From positions 1 to 19,559 of the forward strand of contig CADBLY010000004.1 of assembly GCA_902795725.1 (NCBI GenBank): a stretch of DNA of 19,559 nt, given 5' to 3'. The notes under the pieces are model-generated. The model was not told the origin of the DNA and ran no database searches. It was given only the letters and a program-made list of their open reading frames with translations. Position numbers and translations under genes: made by a program. The first letter of the stretch is position 1; each line of letters starts with the position of its first letter. Shown here piece after piece: positions 1 to 6,997 of this stretch. Source of the stretch: an uncultured Erysipelotrichaceae bacterium (GTDB lineage Bacteria > Bacillota_I > Bacilli_A > RF39 > UBA660).

Positions 1-921
1 AATGATGGAGACTATGATGCCACATTAACTAATCTATCTATGAATAGTAATACTGAGTTAACGTATGAAGGTTCAGGCGATAATGAAGTAAATGATGAGA
101 ATAATGTTAAGTCTCAAATCGAATATACCTTAAAATATTCAGATGGAACTACTGTATCACAAAATGATACCTTAGCATCAAAAGAAACAAAAACAATGAG
201 ACTAAGATTAACTTATAAGAGTTTCAATGATGCTACATTATTACCAAAAGCAGATGTAGCTATCTCTGGTTTAGGAATAAGTTTAACTTATACACAAGAT
301 GGAAATGCCAAAGTAAATAATGATGGATCAACTCCATGGGTAGATCCATATAGTCATCATGTAGGAGATACCATTACAGTATCTGGAGAACAATACTATG
401 TAATAGCTAATAGTCCAACAGCTGATGATTATGTAGTAGCTTTAAAAGCTAATCCATTAAAAAGAAAAGAAGTGTATTGTGTGGATCCTCCTCATGGTGT
501 TGATTGTGATTCATTTAATGTATTATCTGCTAAATTTGGCACTGGTGTTTCTTATGATACATCAAGTATAAAAACCATTTTAGAATCTTGGGCAAGCAAT
601 GAATTTACAGATGAATTAAAAACAGTAGATGGATATAGTACAAGATTAATAAAATTTGATGAGTTAACCAGTAATTTAGGATATGAATATTTTGAACAAG
701 GCACTTCTTCAGGATATAGAAAAACAGAATCAACACCAAGTTGGGTATATAATAGTAGTTATTTTTATTGGACAATGAGTCAATATAATGATTCTGCCTC
801 TTATGTGTGGCTTGTGAATAACAACGGTCGCGTGAACAACTACGACGTCAACGCCAGCGACGGCGCGGTTCGCCCAGTTATCAATGTCTATAAATCTGCT
901 ATAACTCAATCTCAAAGCTAG
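1..921 (+). CDS. C-terminal part of a large surface-type protein with a DGR-like variable C-terminus (5' partial)
   Basis: The frame is open from base 1, so the gene begins outside the window and the ATG at 40 is internal. About 306 residues are visible. The first ~100 are an acidic, Thr/Asn/Ser-rich, beta-type stretch I do not recognise. From about residue 120 the pattern (YYVIAN, DDYVVALKANPL) resembles the DUF6273-like C-terminal module of gut Firmicute surface proteins, which carries a short Cys pair (YCVDPPHGVDCD) here. The C-terminus has the SYVWLVNN..G.V......GAVRPVINVYKS pattern typical of C-type-lectin-like targets whose polar positions vary between paralogues. Codons 820-876 are about 63% GC and prefer NNC, unlike the AT-ending codons elsewhere in the gene. 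A strong terminator follows at once. Binding or adhesion at the cell surface is inference; no signal peptide or anchor is visible because the 5' end is missing. Confidence 0.8.
   Translation, partial: NDGDYDATLTNLSMNSNTELTYEGSGDNEVNDENNVKSQIEYTLKYSDGTTVSQNDTLASKETKTMRLRLTYKSFNDATLLPKADVAISGLGISLTYTQDGNAKVNNDGSTPWVDPYSHHVGDTITVSGEQYYVIANSPTADDYVVALKANPLKRKEVYCVDPPHGVDCDSFNVLSAKFGTGVSYDTSSIKTILESWASNEFTDELKTVDGYSTRLIKFDELTSNLGYEYFEQGTSSGYRKTESTPSWVYNSSYFYWTMSQYNDSASYVWLVNNNGRVNNYDVNASDGAVRPVINVYKSAITQSQS
817..888 (+). repeat. Putative DGR variable region (VR) at the 3' end of the first gene
   Basis: This roughly 70-bp island is GC-rich within AT-rich DNA. Its first part is a run of AAC, AAC, TAC, GAC, AAC, AGC and GAC codons, exactly the set reachable by adenine mutagenesis of AAC/AAT template codons. 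It ends in a GC-rich, adenine-poor block (862-876, GGC GCG GTT CGC CCA) encoding the conserved GAVRP, which would suit the initiation-of-mutagenic-homing site expected at the 3' end of a VR. No reverse transcriptase or template repeat lies in the window, so a template would have to act in trans from elsewhere. The alternative is a laterally acquired lectin-like cassette with foreign codon use. Confidence 0.45.
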
Positions 922-943
922 ATGGAAACATCTAGCTTTTTTT
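914..943 (+). terminator. Rho-independent terminator of the first gene
   Basis: An 11-bp perfect stem (914-924 with 929-939) is closed by a GAAA tetraloop and followed by a run of T to 943. The 5' arm includes the TAG stop codon of the upstream gene. Confidence 0.92.
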
Positions 944-964
944 GTTCTAAAAAAATAATCATTA

Positions 965-972
965 CATATACT
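965..972 (+). promoter_or_regulatory. Possible sigma-E -10 element for spoIVFA-spoIVFB
   Basis: CATATACT at 965-972 matches the Bacillus sigma-E -10 consensus CATACAMT at 7 of 8 positions, 14 nt before the ATG, and the spoIVF operon is sigma-E controlled in Bacillus. No good -35 (ATATT type) is visible between here and the preceding terminator. The same bases contain TATACT, so a sigma-A -10 is equally possible. Confidence 0.3.
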
Positions 973-986
973 TTATTGGTGATAAT

Positions 987-1532
987 ATGCAGACTAAACG
1001 AAGATTAAAACCTAGTGTAGTTAGATATTTGTATAAAATATTGATAGTAATTATTATTACTTTAATAGTATTAATACTTATGAAAGCTAGTAATGGTTTT
1101 AAGTCTAAGTTTTATAAATATGTATATGATACATCATTTAAGTTTAGTAGTGTTAATAGTTTATATCATAAGTATTTTAATTCGATTGTAGATACTAAAA
1201 AGGAAACTAATACAGTATCTAATGAAAAGATAAATTATAGTAATATAAAAAAGTATAAAGATGGAGCTAAACTAACTGTATCTAACAACTATGCTATACC
1301 AGTACAAGAAAGTGGTATTGTTGTTTTTATTGGTGAAAAAGAAGGATATAATAAAACGATTATTGTTCAACAAAATAATGGGATAGATATGTGGTATGGT
1401 AATATTAGTAATACTAATATTAAATTATATGATTATGTTACTAAAGGGAGTATTATAGGAGAGTGTGACAAATATTTATATGTAGTTTTTAAAAAGAATG
1501 GAAATATAGTATCTTATGAAGAAAATCTTTAA
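987..1532 (+). CDS. spoIVFA: SpoIVFA-like stage IV sporulation protein (degenerate M23 domain)
   Basis: In Bacillus, SpoIVFA sits in the outer forespore membrane with SpoIVFB and BofA and holds the SpoIVFB protease inactive until the forespore signal arrives. This 181-aa protein has a basic N-terminus, one membrane helix at about residues 17-32, a polar linker, and a LytM/M23-fold domain from about residue 95. The stretch GEKEGYNKTI...WYGNI (116-140) is close to what I remember of the Bacillus protein. The HxH zinc motif of active M23 peptidases is absent, as expected for this non-enzymatic member. It is shorter than the Bacillus protein (about 264 aa). GGTGAT at 978-983 is a ribosome binding site 3 nt from the ATG. 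It overlaps spoIVFB by 17 nt and lies just upstream of rplU-prp-rpmA, as in Bacillus; that synteny makes the call firm. Confidence 0.85.
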   Translation: MQTKRRLKPSVVRYLYKILIVIIITLIVLILMKASNGFKSKFYKYVYDTSFKFSSVNSLYHKYFNSIVDTKKETNTVSNEKINYSNIKKYKDGAKLTVSNNYAIPVQESGIVVFIGEKEGYNKTIIVQQNNGIDMWYGNISNTNIKLYDYVTKGSIIGECDKYLYVVFKKNGNIVSYEENL

Positions 1533-2244
1533 GATACATATATTATCATATTTAATTGCGCTTATAGCTGTTTTAACAGGTCATTTTAGGTTATATTTAA
1601 ATTTTATGTTGCTTATTATAATTCATGAATTAGGTCATATAATAACAGGTATAATGTTTAAATGGCGATTAAAAGAAATAGTTGTATTACCCTTAGGAAT
1701 GATTAGTAAGTTTCATACATTAATTAATGTTAGTATGTTAGAAGAATTAATAGTTGCAAGTTCTGGTATAATACTTCAAATAACTTTCTATTATTTTTTT
1801 TTAAGAAATAATGAATATTATGACATATGTAATTTAATTATTATTATATTTAATTTATTACCAATATTACCTCTAGATGGATCAAAGATATTAAATAATA
1901 TTTTAAATAGATTATTTTCTTTTAAATTAAGTTATACAATTACTATATATGTATCTTTTGTATTATGCTTTATTATAATAATACTAGGTATACTAAATAA
2001 AGATTTAATACTTATAATTATCTTTATTCCATTAATAATTGGTTTAATAAAAGAATATAAAAAAATACCTAGTATTATAAATAAATTCTATTTAGAAAGA
2101 TATTTATATAACTTTAAATATATAAAAACCATTGAAATAAAAGATTTGTCCCAAATGAAAAGAGAATATAATCACACATTTAAATTAAATAATAAGATAT
2201 ATAAAGAAAAAGAATTACTAAAAAATTTGTTTGACAAACACTAA
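1516..2244 (+). CDS. spoIVFB: SpoIVFB intramembrane metalloprotease (pro-sigma-K processing)
   Basis: This is an M50 site-2-protease-type intramembrane zinc peptidase. In Bacillus it cleaves pro-sigma-K in the mother cell. The protein has 242 aa; most of residues 8-185 are hydrophobic and consistent with about six membrane segments. The zinc motif HELGH is at residues 37-41 and the second conserved motif NLLPILPLDG at 113-122 supplies the third ligand D121, which is the full catalytic set. The C-terminal ~55 residues are basic and cytoplasmic. The start codon lies inside the end of spoIVFA, so translation is probably coupled. The last codons hold the -35 box of the rplU promoter. Whether this organism makes an inactive pro-sigma-K cannot be seen here. 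Confidence 0.92.
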   Translation: MKKIFKIHILSYLIALIAVLTGHFRLYLNFMLLIIIHELGHIITGIMFKWRLKEIVVLPLGMISKFHTLINVSMLEELIVASSGIILQITFYYFFLRNNEYYDICNLIIIIFNLLPILPLDGSKILNNILNRLFSFKLSYTITIYVSFVLCFIIIILGILNKDLILIIIFIPLIIGLIKEYKKIPSIINKFYLERYLYNFKYIKTIEIKDLSQMKREYNHTFKLNNKIYKEKELLKNLFDKH

Positions 2245-2259
2245 TATTTATGATAAAAT
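2231..2259 (+). promoter_or_regulatory. Sigma-A promoter of rplU-prp-rpmA
   Basis: TTGACA at 2231-2236, a 17-nt spacer, and TAAAAT at 2254-2259 preceded by TG at 2251-2252 (extended -10). This is the best promoter in the window. The -35 box lies inside the last codons of spoIVFB. The predicted start is near 2266, at the left end of the L21 leader. Confidence 0.85.
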
Positions 2260-2265
2260 TATTAG

Positions 2266-2347
2266 CGTGTAGGCCTCAACCTACAACCGCATAGAAAAGG
2301 TTTTAAGCATTAATGCACCTTAATAGCGAGTCTGAGACGATAGGAGG
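2266..2347 (+). ncRNA. Ribosomal protein L21 leader (cis-regulatory 5' UTR)
   Basis: The untranslated leader between the promoter and the AGGAGG of rplU folds into a 6-bp hairpin, TGTAGG at 2268-2273 with CCTACA at 2280-2285, whose loop is CCTCAA. Next come an ACCGC...GGTTTTAAGC segment and a GCATTAATGC palindrome. This matches my memory of the Rfam L21_leader family found upstream of rplU in low-GC Gram-positives, where L21 or the transcript structure is thought to feed back on expression. The identification rests on position and motif likeness and was not checked with a covariance model. Confidence 0.75.
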
Positions 2348-2353
2348 TATAAG

Positions 2354-2656
2354 ATGAAAGCAGTAATTGAAACTGGTGGTAAACAATACATCGTGAGTGA
2401 AGGATCAATTATCTATGTTGAAAAACTTGATTTAGAAGAAGGTAAAAAGATTAAATTTGATAAAGTTTTAATGGTAGATGACAAAGTTGGTACTCCTTAT
2501 TTAAATGGTGTAGAAGTTACAGGTGAAGTAGTTAAAAACGGTAAAGCTAAAAAGATAGTTATTTTCAAATATAATCAAAAGAAAAAATATCGTAAAAAAC
2601 AAGGTCACCGTCAACCATATACTAAAGTTGAGATTAAATCAATTAAGGTAAAATAA
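2354..2656 (+). CDS. rplU: 50S ribosomal protein L21
   Basis: L21 is a 23S rRNA-binding protein of the large ribosomal subunit. The 100-aa length is normal. It opens with the family's MKAVIETGGKQYIVSEG and ends in a basic block rich in Lys and Arg (KKKYRKKQGHRQPYTKVEI). The ribosome binding site AGGAGG (2342-2347) is 6 nt from the ATG. The stop overlaps the prp start by one base (TAATG), so the two are co-translated. It is first in the rplU-prp-rpmA operon, driven by the promoter at 2231 and the L21 leader. Confidence 0.97.
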   Translation: MKAVIETGGKQYIVSEGSIIYVEKLDLEEGKKIKFDKVLMVDDKVGTPYLNGVEVTGEVVKNGKAKKIVIFKYNQKKKYRKKQGHRQPYTKVEIKSIKVK

Positions 2657-2967
2657 TGATAAAGATTAATATTAATGAAACGGATAAGATTAATAGTATA
2701 GAAATATCTGGACACGCAAACTTCAATGAATATGGTAAAGATATAGTATGTTCAAGTGTATCTAGTATTGCTACTACAACTGTTAATGCTTTATTAAGAT
2801 TAAATAAAGATATAACTTATAAGAATAGTGAAGGATATTTGTTGATTACTATTAATAAGCATGATGAAACCGTAGATGAATTGATTAATAATATGATTGA
2901 TTTATTAACGGAATTAGAAAAACAATATAAAAATAATATCAAGATAGGGAGGTGCCGAAGATGTTGA
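2656..2967 (+). CDS. prp: Prp (YsxB) cysteine protease that trims ribosomal protein L27
   Basis: Prp removes the N-terminal extension of L27 in Firmicutes that make L27 with such an extension. It has 103 aa, close to the family's usual ~105-110. The catalytic pair is visible: His20 in ISGHANFNEYG and Cys32 in KDIVCSS, with the same 12-residue spacing as H22/C34 described for the Staphylococcus enzyme. It lies between rplU and rpmA, overlapping rplU by 1 nt and rpmA by 7 nt, so enzyme and substrate are made from one mRNA. The rpmA product begins with a recognisable cleavage motif, which supports function. Confidence 0.93.
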   Translation: MIKININETDKINSIEISGHANFNEYGKDIVCSSVSSIATTTVNALLRLNKDITYKNSEGYLLITINKHDETVDELINNMIDLLTELEKQYKNNIKIGRCRRC

Positions 2968-3245
2968 TGCAATTAAATATTCAATTATTCGCACATAAAA
3001 AAGGACAAGGTTCTACAAAAAATGGAAGAGATTCAGAGTCAAAAAGATTAGGCGCTAAAGCAGCTGATGGTGAATATGTATCTGGCGGATCTATTCTTTA
3101 CCGTCAAAGAGGAACAAAAATTTATCCAGGTGTAAATGTTGGGATTGGAAAAGACGATACCGTATTTGCTAAAATAGCTGGATATGTTAAATTTGAACGT
3201 GTGGGAAAAGATAGAAAACAAGTTAGTGTATATCCTACAAAATAG
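2961..3245 (+). CDS. rpmA: 50S ribosomal protein L27 with Prp-cleavable N-terminal extension
   Basis: L27 reaches the peptidyl-transferase centre of the ribosome. An upstream in-frame GTG at 2952 overlaps the ribosome binding site (AGGGAGG, 2946-2952), so I take the ATG at 2961, 8 nt downstream of it, giving 94 aa. The protein starts MLMQLNIQLF-AHKKGQGSTKNG. The first 10 residues match the Prp-type extension (LNLQFF-A in Staphylococcus), with cleavage predicted between Phe10 and Ala11 to expose the mature AHKKG end. The last two-thirds is canonical L27 (GGSILYRQRGTKIYPG). It is the last gene of the operon; terminators follow directly. Confidence 0.96.
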   Translation: MLMQLNIQLFAHKKGQGSTKNGRDSESKRLGAKAADGEYVSGGSILYRQRGTKIYPGVNVGIGKDDTVFAKIAGYVKFERVGKDRKQVSVYPTK

Positions 3246-3263
3246 AGCTTTGCTCTTTTTTTT
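3244..3263 (+). terminator. Short terminator hairpin after rpmA
   Basis: AGAGC (3244-3248) pairs with GCTCT (3252-3256) around a TTT loop and is followed by a T run to 3263. The stem is short; it acts in tandem with the hairpin that follows. Confidence 0.7.
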
Positions 3264-3299
3264 AAAAAAAAAATCTACACCATTTGGTGTAGATTTTTT
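3264..3299. terminator. Bidirectional terminator between rpmA and the PBP gene
   Basis: TCTACACC (3274-3281) pairs with GGTGTAGA (3286-3293), extended by a run of A on the left and T on the right, so it gives a T tail on either strand. It serves rpmA from the left and the convergent PBP gene from the right; the PBP stop codon overlaps its edge. Confidence 0.88.
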
Positions 3300-6171
3300 A
3301 ATCTATACATTTTCCTTCACTATCATAAACTCCACTTGAGCACTCATCATCTTTATCTTCTTTATCATCATCAGGTTTCTTTTCTTGTTCACAAATACCA
3401 TCTACTAGAATATATCCTGATGGACATTTTTTCTCTTCTTTCTTCTTTTCACCTTCGGAATTTATTTTAACATTAATACCATCACTTTGATTAGCTGTAA
3501 AGGCAGCATATGATGTTTTAACAACATAAGTATGATTTCCAGCTGTGTTTTCTTGTAATGTAAAGTTAGTGTTTGTTGTAAATCCTAATTGTGTTAGAGA
3601 ATCGCCATCCTGACGATAAATGTAATATCCAAAGCCACCCATAGTAGAATTAATATAACCTAATCTACCTGCAATATATGAATTTAGAGTAGATGTTTTA
3701 AATGTATTCTCATAGTATTTTCTTAAGAATGCATCAGTATTAATTTCTGGAGTAGGGGCTTGAGACCAAGTAAGAGTTACTGTATTACCACTGCTAGTAG
3801 CTGTTAAACCGGTTGGATTAGATAATTTGGCAAATCTAGCTGAAGTTTCTTTAGGTTCAAAACCTTTAACAAATAGAGCCGTTTTTATTAAATCCCCAGG
3901 AGTATATTCACAAGGTAGGGCAGGTTCTGGTGTTTCAGCTTCAATACCAACTTCTACAACACTTCCAGGCCGTTTAAAGCCACCACTTGATGTAAACATA
4001 CCACGACCAACAGCTTGGAATAGTTTCTCATGTTGACCACTACTCAATAAGTTATAATGTTTACTATTTGTTTTATCATATCCATACCAAACACCAATAG
4101 CATATTCATTATTAAAACCTACTGTCCATAAATCATTTACAGCGTTACCAGGTAAATGGAAAGCTCGTTTAGTAGCATCATCAAAGTTTGTTGTTCCAGT
4201 CTTTGCAGCATAAGTTTTACCATTGATATTAGCCCATCTACCTAAAGCATATTGACCAGTATCAACTAACATATCACTAATCATATAAGCTGTTGAATCA
4301 CTCATAGCTTTTTTAGGTTTAGATACGTTATCAATTTCATCACCAGTTGCCACATATACTAATTTCGAATAACTATATGGTGCGATATAATTACCACCAT
4401 TTCCAAAAGATGCATAAGCAGCAGCCATTGAAAGTGGTGATTCACCGTTATATCCACCAATAGCATGAGCTTCGTGAATAAATCCATCTTTTTCTTCTGG
4501 TGACAATCCTAGACCTTTAACAAATTTAATAATATTTGATTTATCATTGGCTTGGAAAGCTTTTAAAGCTGGTATATTTCTTGAACGTGTAAGAGCAACT
4601 CTCATTGTTTCCATGCCTTCATATTGACCATTCCAGTTATTAATTGGTGTACCATCTGAATAAGTAATAGCTTCATCAACTAATATTTGTTCAGTTGACC
4701 AGTGTAAGTACTCTATAGCTGGTCCATAGTCGTAGCACGGTTTTGCCGTTGATCCGATTTGACGTTTAAGCATTGTTGCATGGTTGAATGTTGCAGCAGC
4801 ATTAACATTACGTCCACCACCAACAGCAACTATCGCACCACTGTTAATATCTGTAACAGCAATACCTGCTTGAACATCATCGTTCTCCCAATCATATGTC
4901 ACTCCATTCATAATGTCATTTACATATTTTTGTTTTTCTGTATCAAGTGTTGTATATATTTCCATACCCGTAGTATATGGACTATCACCTGTTTTTTCTT
5001 CAATTTCATCAACAACCACATCAATAAATGATTGATATTCTGATATACCACCTTCACTACCTTCAGGACGTGGTTTAACAATTTTTTCAACGGTCATCTT
5101 TTTTGCAACTTCATATTCTTTTTTATTGATATAACCATGTCTTAACATTAGTTTTAAAACCAACTGACGTCTTTTTTCCGTAACATCAGGATTTTTATAA
5201 GGATTATATTTTCCTGGTGCTTGGAAAAGTCCAGCAATCATTGCCGCTTCAGCAAGATTTAAATCTTTCGCACTTTTATTAAAGTAAGTTAATGATGCTT
5301 GTTCTACACCATAAGCATTGTTTCCTAAAAAATAACTATTTACATAAAATTCCATAATTTCTTTTTTAGAATAATTAGGTTCAATTTTAAATGCTGAAAT
5401 ATAAACATCTTGGAATTTTCTAATAATACCTTTAATACCACTTGCTTCAGCTGAAGTATAAGTGTTTTTTGAAACTTGCATTGTAAGAGTTGATGCTCCA
5501 CCAGCATAACTATGACCAAGTAACTGTTGGAAAGATGCCTTTGAAAATCTCAACCAATCCACACCACCATGTTGGAAAAATTTAGAATCTTCAGTTGCAA
5601 CAATAGCATCAACCAATACTTCTGGCAATTCATTATATTCTAGAATTATTCTATTCTCGGTACCTAATGTATATATTTTCTCACCCTTGTTATCATACAC
5701 AATACTTGGCTCATTAACATATAATTCCTTAGGATCAAACTTAGGGGATGTAATTACAATAAAAACAGCAAATAAGACGATTGCAAGAATAGTAATACCA
5801 AAACCTGCTATAAAAATAATTATAATAGTTTTCTTTAATTTACCCATTTTTTTCTTTTTAGGTTTTTCTTCACTTAACATCTTTGCCTTTTTTCTACTAG
5901 CAGCATGTCTTGGTGTGTTAATCGTATTATCTTTAGGATGTTTCTTATTGTATTCTTTTAATTTTCTATTTATACGCCTTTTCTTGGCATTTATATTAGG
6001 TATATAAGCAATTATATTTAGTATCAATACAATAATAAAACTTTTAATAAATCCAATAGTTATTGAACCTATTATTAAAGCAATTATACTTGCTATAAAG
6101 ATTATTGCATTAATTGGCTTTTTCTTTATTTCTTTTATTAAATTTCTACATATAGTTTTTACTTGTTTCAT
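3298..6171 (-). CDS. ponA: Class A penicillin-binding protein (PBP1A), bifunctional peptidoglycan synthase
   Basis: It polymerises lipid II into glycan strands (GT51 domain) and cross-links the peptides (transpeptidase domain) outside the membrane. Start: GGAGG 5 nt before the ATG at 6171 is preferred over the in-frame ATG at 6189; this gives 957 aa. Order: hydrophobic segment ~20-58; Lys/Arg-rich linker; membrane anchor ~116-142; GT51 domain with EDSKFFQHGG (E194) and GGASTLTMQ; transpeptidase with S474-TAK, SRN (530-532) and KTGT (657-660); a fibronectin-type-III-like domain ~784-900; and a Lys/Asp-rich tail with two Cys-containing motifs (CPSGYILVDGIC and CSSGVYDSEGKC). The extra N-terminal hydrophobic region and the Cys tail are not usual for PBP1A. 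It follows recU with an ATGA overlap, as in the Bacillus recU-ponA operon. Confidence 0.93.
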   Translation of the reverse strand: MKQVKTICRNLIKEIKKKPINAIIFIASIIALIIGSITIGFIKSFIIVLILNIIAYIPNINAKKRRINRKLKEYNKKHPKDNTINTPRHAASRKKAKMLSEEKPKKKKMGKLKKTIIIIFIAGFGITILAIVLFAVFIVITSPKFDPKELYVNEPSIVYDNKGEKIYTLGTENRIILEYNELPEVLVDAIVATEDSKFFQHGGVDWLRFSKASFQQLLGHSYAGGASTLTMQVSKNTYTSAEASGIKGIIRKFQDVYISAFKIEPNYSKKEIMEFYVNSYFLGNNAYGVEQASLTYFNKSAKDLNLAEAAMIAGLFQAPGKYNPYKNPDVTEKRRQLVLKLMLRHGYINKKEYEVAKKMTVEKIVKPRPEGSEGGISEYQSFIDVVVDEIEEKTGDSPYTTGMEIYTTLDTEKQKYVNDIMNGVTYDWENDDVQAGIAVTDINSGAIVAVGGGRNVNAAATFNHATMLKRQIGSTAKPCYDYGPAIEYLHWSTEQILVDEAITYSDGTPINNWNGQYEGMETMRVALTRSRNIPALKAFQANDKSNIIKFVKGLGLSPEEKDGFIHEAHAIGGYNGESPLSMAAAYASFGNGGNYIAPYSYSKLVYVATGDEIDNVSKPKKAMSDSTAYMISDMLVDTGQYALGRWANINGKTYAAKTGTTNFDDATKRAFHLPGNAVNDLWTVGFNNEYAIGVWYGYDKTNSKHYNLLSSGQHEKLFQAVGRGMFTSSGGFKRPGSVVEVGIEAETPEPALPCEYTPGDLIKTALFVKGFEPKETSARFAKLSNPTGLTATSSGNTVTLTWSQAPTPEINTDAFLRKYYENTFKTSTLNSYIAGRLGYINSTMGGFGYYIYRQDGDSLTQLGFTTNTNFTLQENTAGNHTYVVKTSYAAFTANQSDGINVKINSEGEKKKEEKKCPSGYILVDGICEQEKKPDDDKEDKDDECSSGVYDSEGKCID

Positions 6172-6701
6172 AAATCCTCCTCTATACATGCTAAATAATT
6201 TAATCTAGGTCTTAATCCTTCTTTAATTAATTTTCCTTTTTCTTTAAAATAATCAATAGGTATAGACTTCCTATCTTCATTACTTAAAAAATCAAATAAA
6301 TATTTACTATTTAAATAATAGGTTTCATCTAAACTAGTAAACCGAACAATAAGAAATCCAATCCCACCATGTTTTACTATTTGTTTTAAATGCTCAATTT
6401 GATGATTATGAATATTGCTAAGTGGAAAACTTGTTTTACTTTTTGTTTCCTTAGCCTCAAAATCAATATACTTACCCTTATAAATGCCATTATAATCAGT
6501 TGTTGAAGGAGTTTTATATCTTGCTTCTGTTATAATTGCATCTTTTCTATTTGGATAATTAACTTTATTAACCGTTATAGGAGTTGGTTTTTTATAAATA
6601 ACAGCTATATCACTAATTAAATAATATTCATTAGAATCATTAATATCAGCTTCTAAACTCATCCCACGGTTGCTAAAATGATAGTTATATCCCACAAGCA
6701 T
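6168..6701 (-). CDS. recU: RecU Holliday junction resolvase
   Basis: RecU cuts four-way DNA junctions during recombination repair and chromosome segregation in Firmicutes. The protein has 177 aa; Bacillus RecU is a little over 200 aa, and this one lacks most of the disordered N-terminal arm. The conserved core begins at NRGM (11-14), followed by SDIAVIYKKPTP, STTDYNG (D69) and YIDFEAKETKSKTSFPL with E82 and K84, the acidic/lysine catalytic set of the family. The stop overlaps the PBP start (ATGA), so the two are probably coupled. The ribosome binding site is weak (TTGGTGA), touching the ATG, and a TATAAT lies 11 nt upstream, so the mRNA leader may be only about 5 nt. Confidence 0.95.
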   Translation of the reverse strand: MLVGYNYHFSNRGMSLEADINDSNEYYLISDIAVIYKKPTPITVNKVNYPNRKDAIITEARYKTPSTTDYNGIYKGKYIDFEAKETKSKTSFPLSNIHNHQIEHLKQIVKHGGIGFLIVRFTSLDETYYLNSKYLFDFLSNEDRKSIPIDYFKEKGKLIKEGLRPRLNYLACIEEDL

Positions 6702-6712
6702 TCACCAAGAAT

Positions 6713-6718
6713 ATTATA
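6713..6718 (-). promoter_or_regulatory. -10 box of recU-ponA
   Basis: On the minus strand TATAAT occupies 6718-6713, only 11 nt before the recU ATG. No convincing -35 hexamer is seen 16-18 nt further upstream. Transcription would start near 6706 and leave a very short leader. Confidence 0.4.
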
Positions 6719-6836
6719 CTATAAATATTGTTAAAACTCCACTATTTATAACTATCAAAATAGGTTTTAGTAAAGTAAATGTCAAGTCATATATCATCTA
6801 GTTTTGTCGATTCTAAAGATATTATTTATTTTATAT

Positions 6837-6850
6837 GATAATATATTATC
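6837..6850. promoter_or_regulatory. Perfect 14-bp palindrome, possible operator
   Basis: GATAATATATTATC is its own reverse complement and sits immediately before the GGAAAGGA ribosome binding site of the small ORF at 6865. With the preceding T it looks like a Fur/PerR-family box (TGATAAT.ATTATCA) but has a 2-nt centre and lacks the last base, so a metalloregulator site is only a possibility. AT-rich DNA makes chance palindromes more likely. Confidence 0.3.
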
Positions 6851-6864
6851 GGAAAGGATAAATT

Positions 6865-6963
6865 ATGTATACAAATATGCACATTGAAGAAGTATTTAAT
6901 AATATGTTAAGTGATGTAAGTTATATTAAACTATCTACCTATTCCTTAAAAAAAGAAAAGTAA
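6865..6963 (+). CDS. Possible small protein of 32 aa, unknown
   Basis: The ORF ATG...TAA encodes 32 residues beginning MYTNMHIEEVFNNML and ending YSLKKEK. A purine-rich ribosome binding site, GGAAAGGA (6851-6858), is 6 nt from the ATG. There is no membrane segment; the sequence could form one amphipathic helix. It lies just after the palindrome at 6837 and ends 4 nt before the -35 box of prs. I do not recognise it. It could be a real small gene, a leader peptide or chance. Confidence 0.35.
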   Translation: MYTNMHIEEVFNNMLSDVSYIKLSTYSLKKEK

Positions 6964-6967
6964 ATTC

Positions 6968-6997
6968 TTGACATATATTCCTTAATTATTATACAAT
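6968..6997 (+). promoter_or_regulatory. Sigma-A promoter of prs
   Basis: TTGACA at 6968-6973, an 18-nt spacer, and TACAAT at 6992-6997. The predicted start near 7004 gives a leader of about 15 nt, just enough for the AGGAGG at 7009-7014. Confidence 0.75.

Noticed and set aside
730..915. 61-aa minus-strand ORF opposite the first gene
   Set aside because: Antisense of the variable-region end; the sense frame has a clear family pattern and this one shows no ribosome binding site or domain.
2952..2960. GTG at 2952 as the start of rpmA
   Set aside because: It overlaps the AGGGAGG ribosome binding site itself; ATG 2961 has correct spacing and gives the normal Prp-type extension.
3827..6007. Plus-strand ORFs at 3827-4036, 4759-5031 and 5687-6007
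   Set aside because: Lie opposite the PBP gene, whose minus-strand reading carries complete GT51 and transpeptidase motifs.
6172..6189. ATG at 6189 as the start of the PBP gene
   Set aside because: The GGAGG ribosome binding site lies between it and the ATG at 6171, and the recU stop overlaps the latter.
6836..6850. Fur box
   Set aside because: The centre is 2 nt instead of 1 and the last base is wrong; in AT-rich DNA this is not enough to name a regulator.
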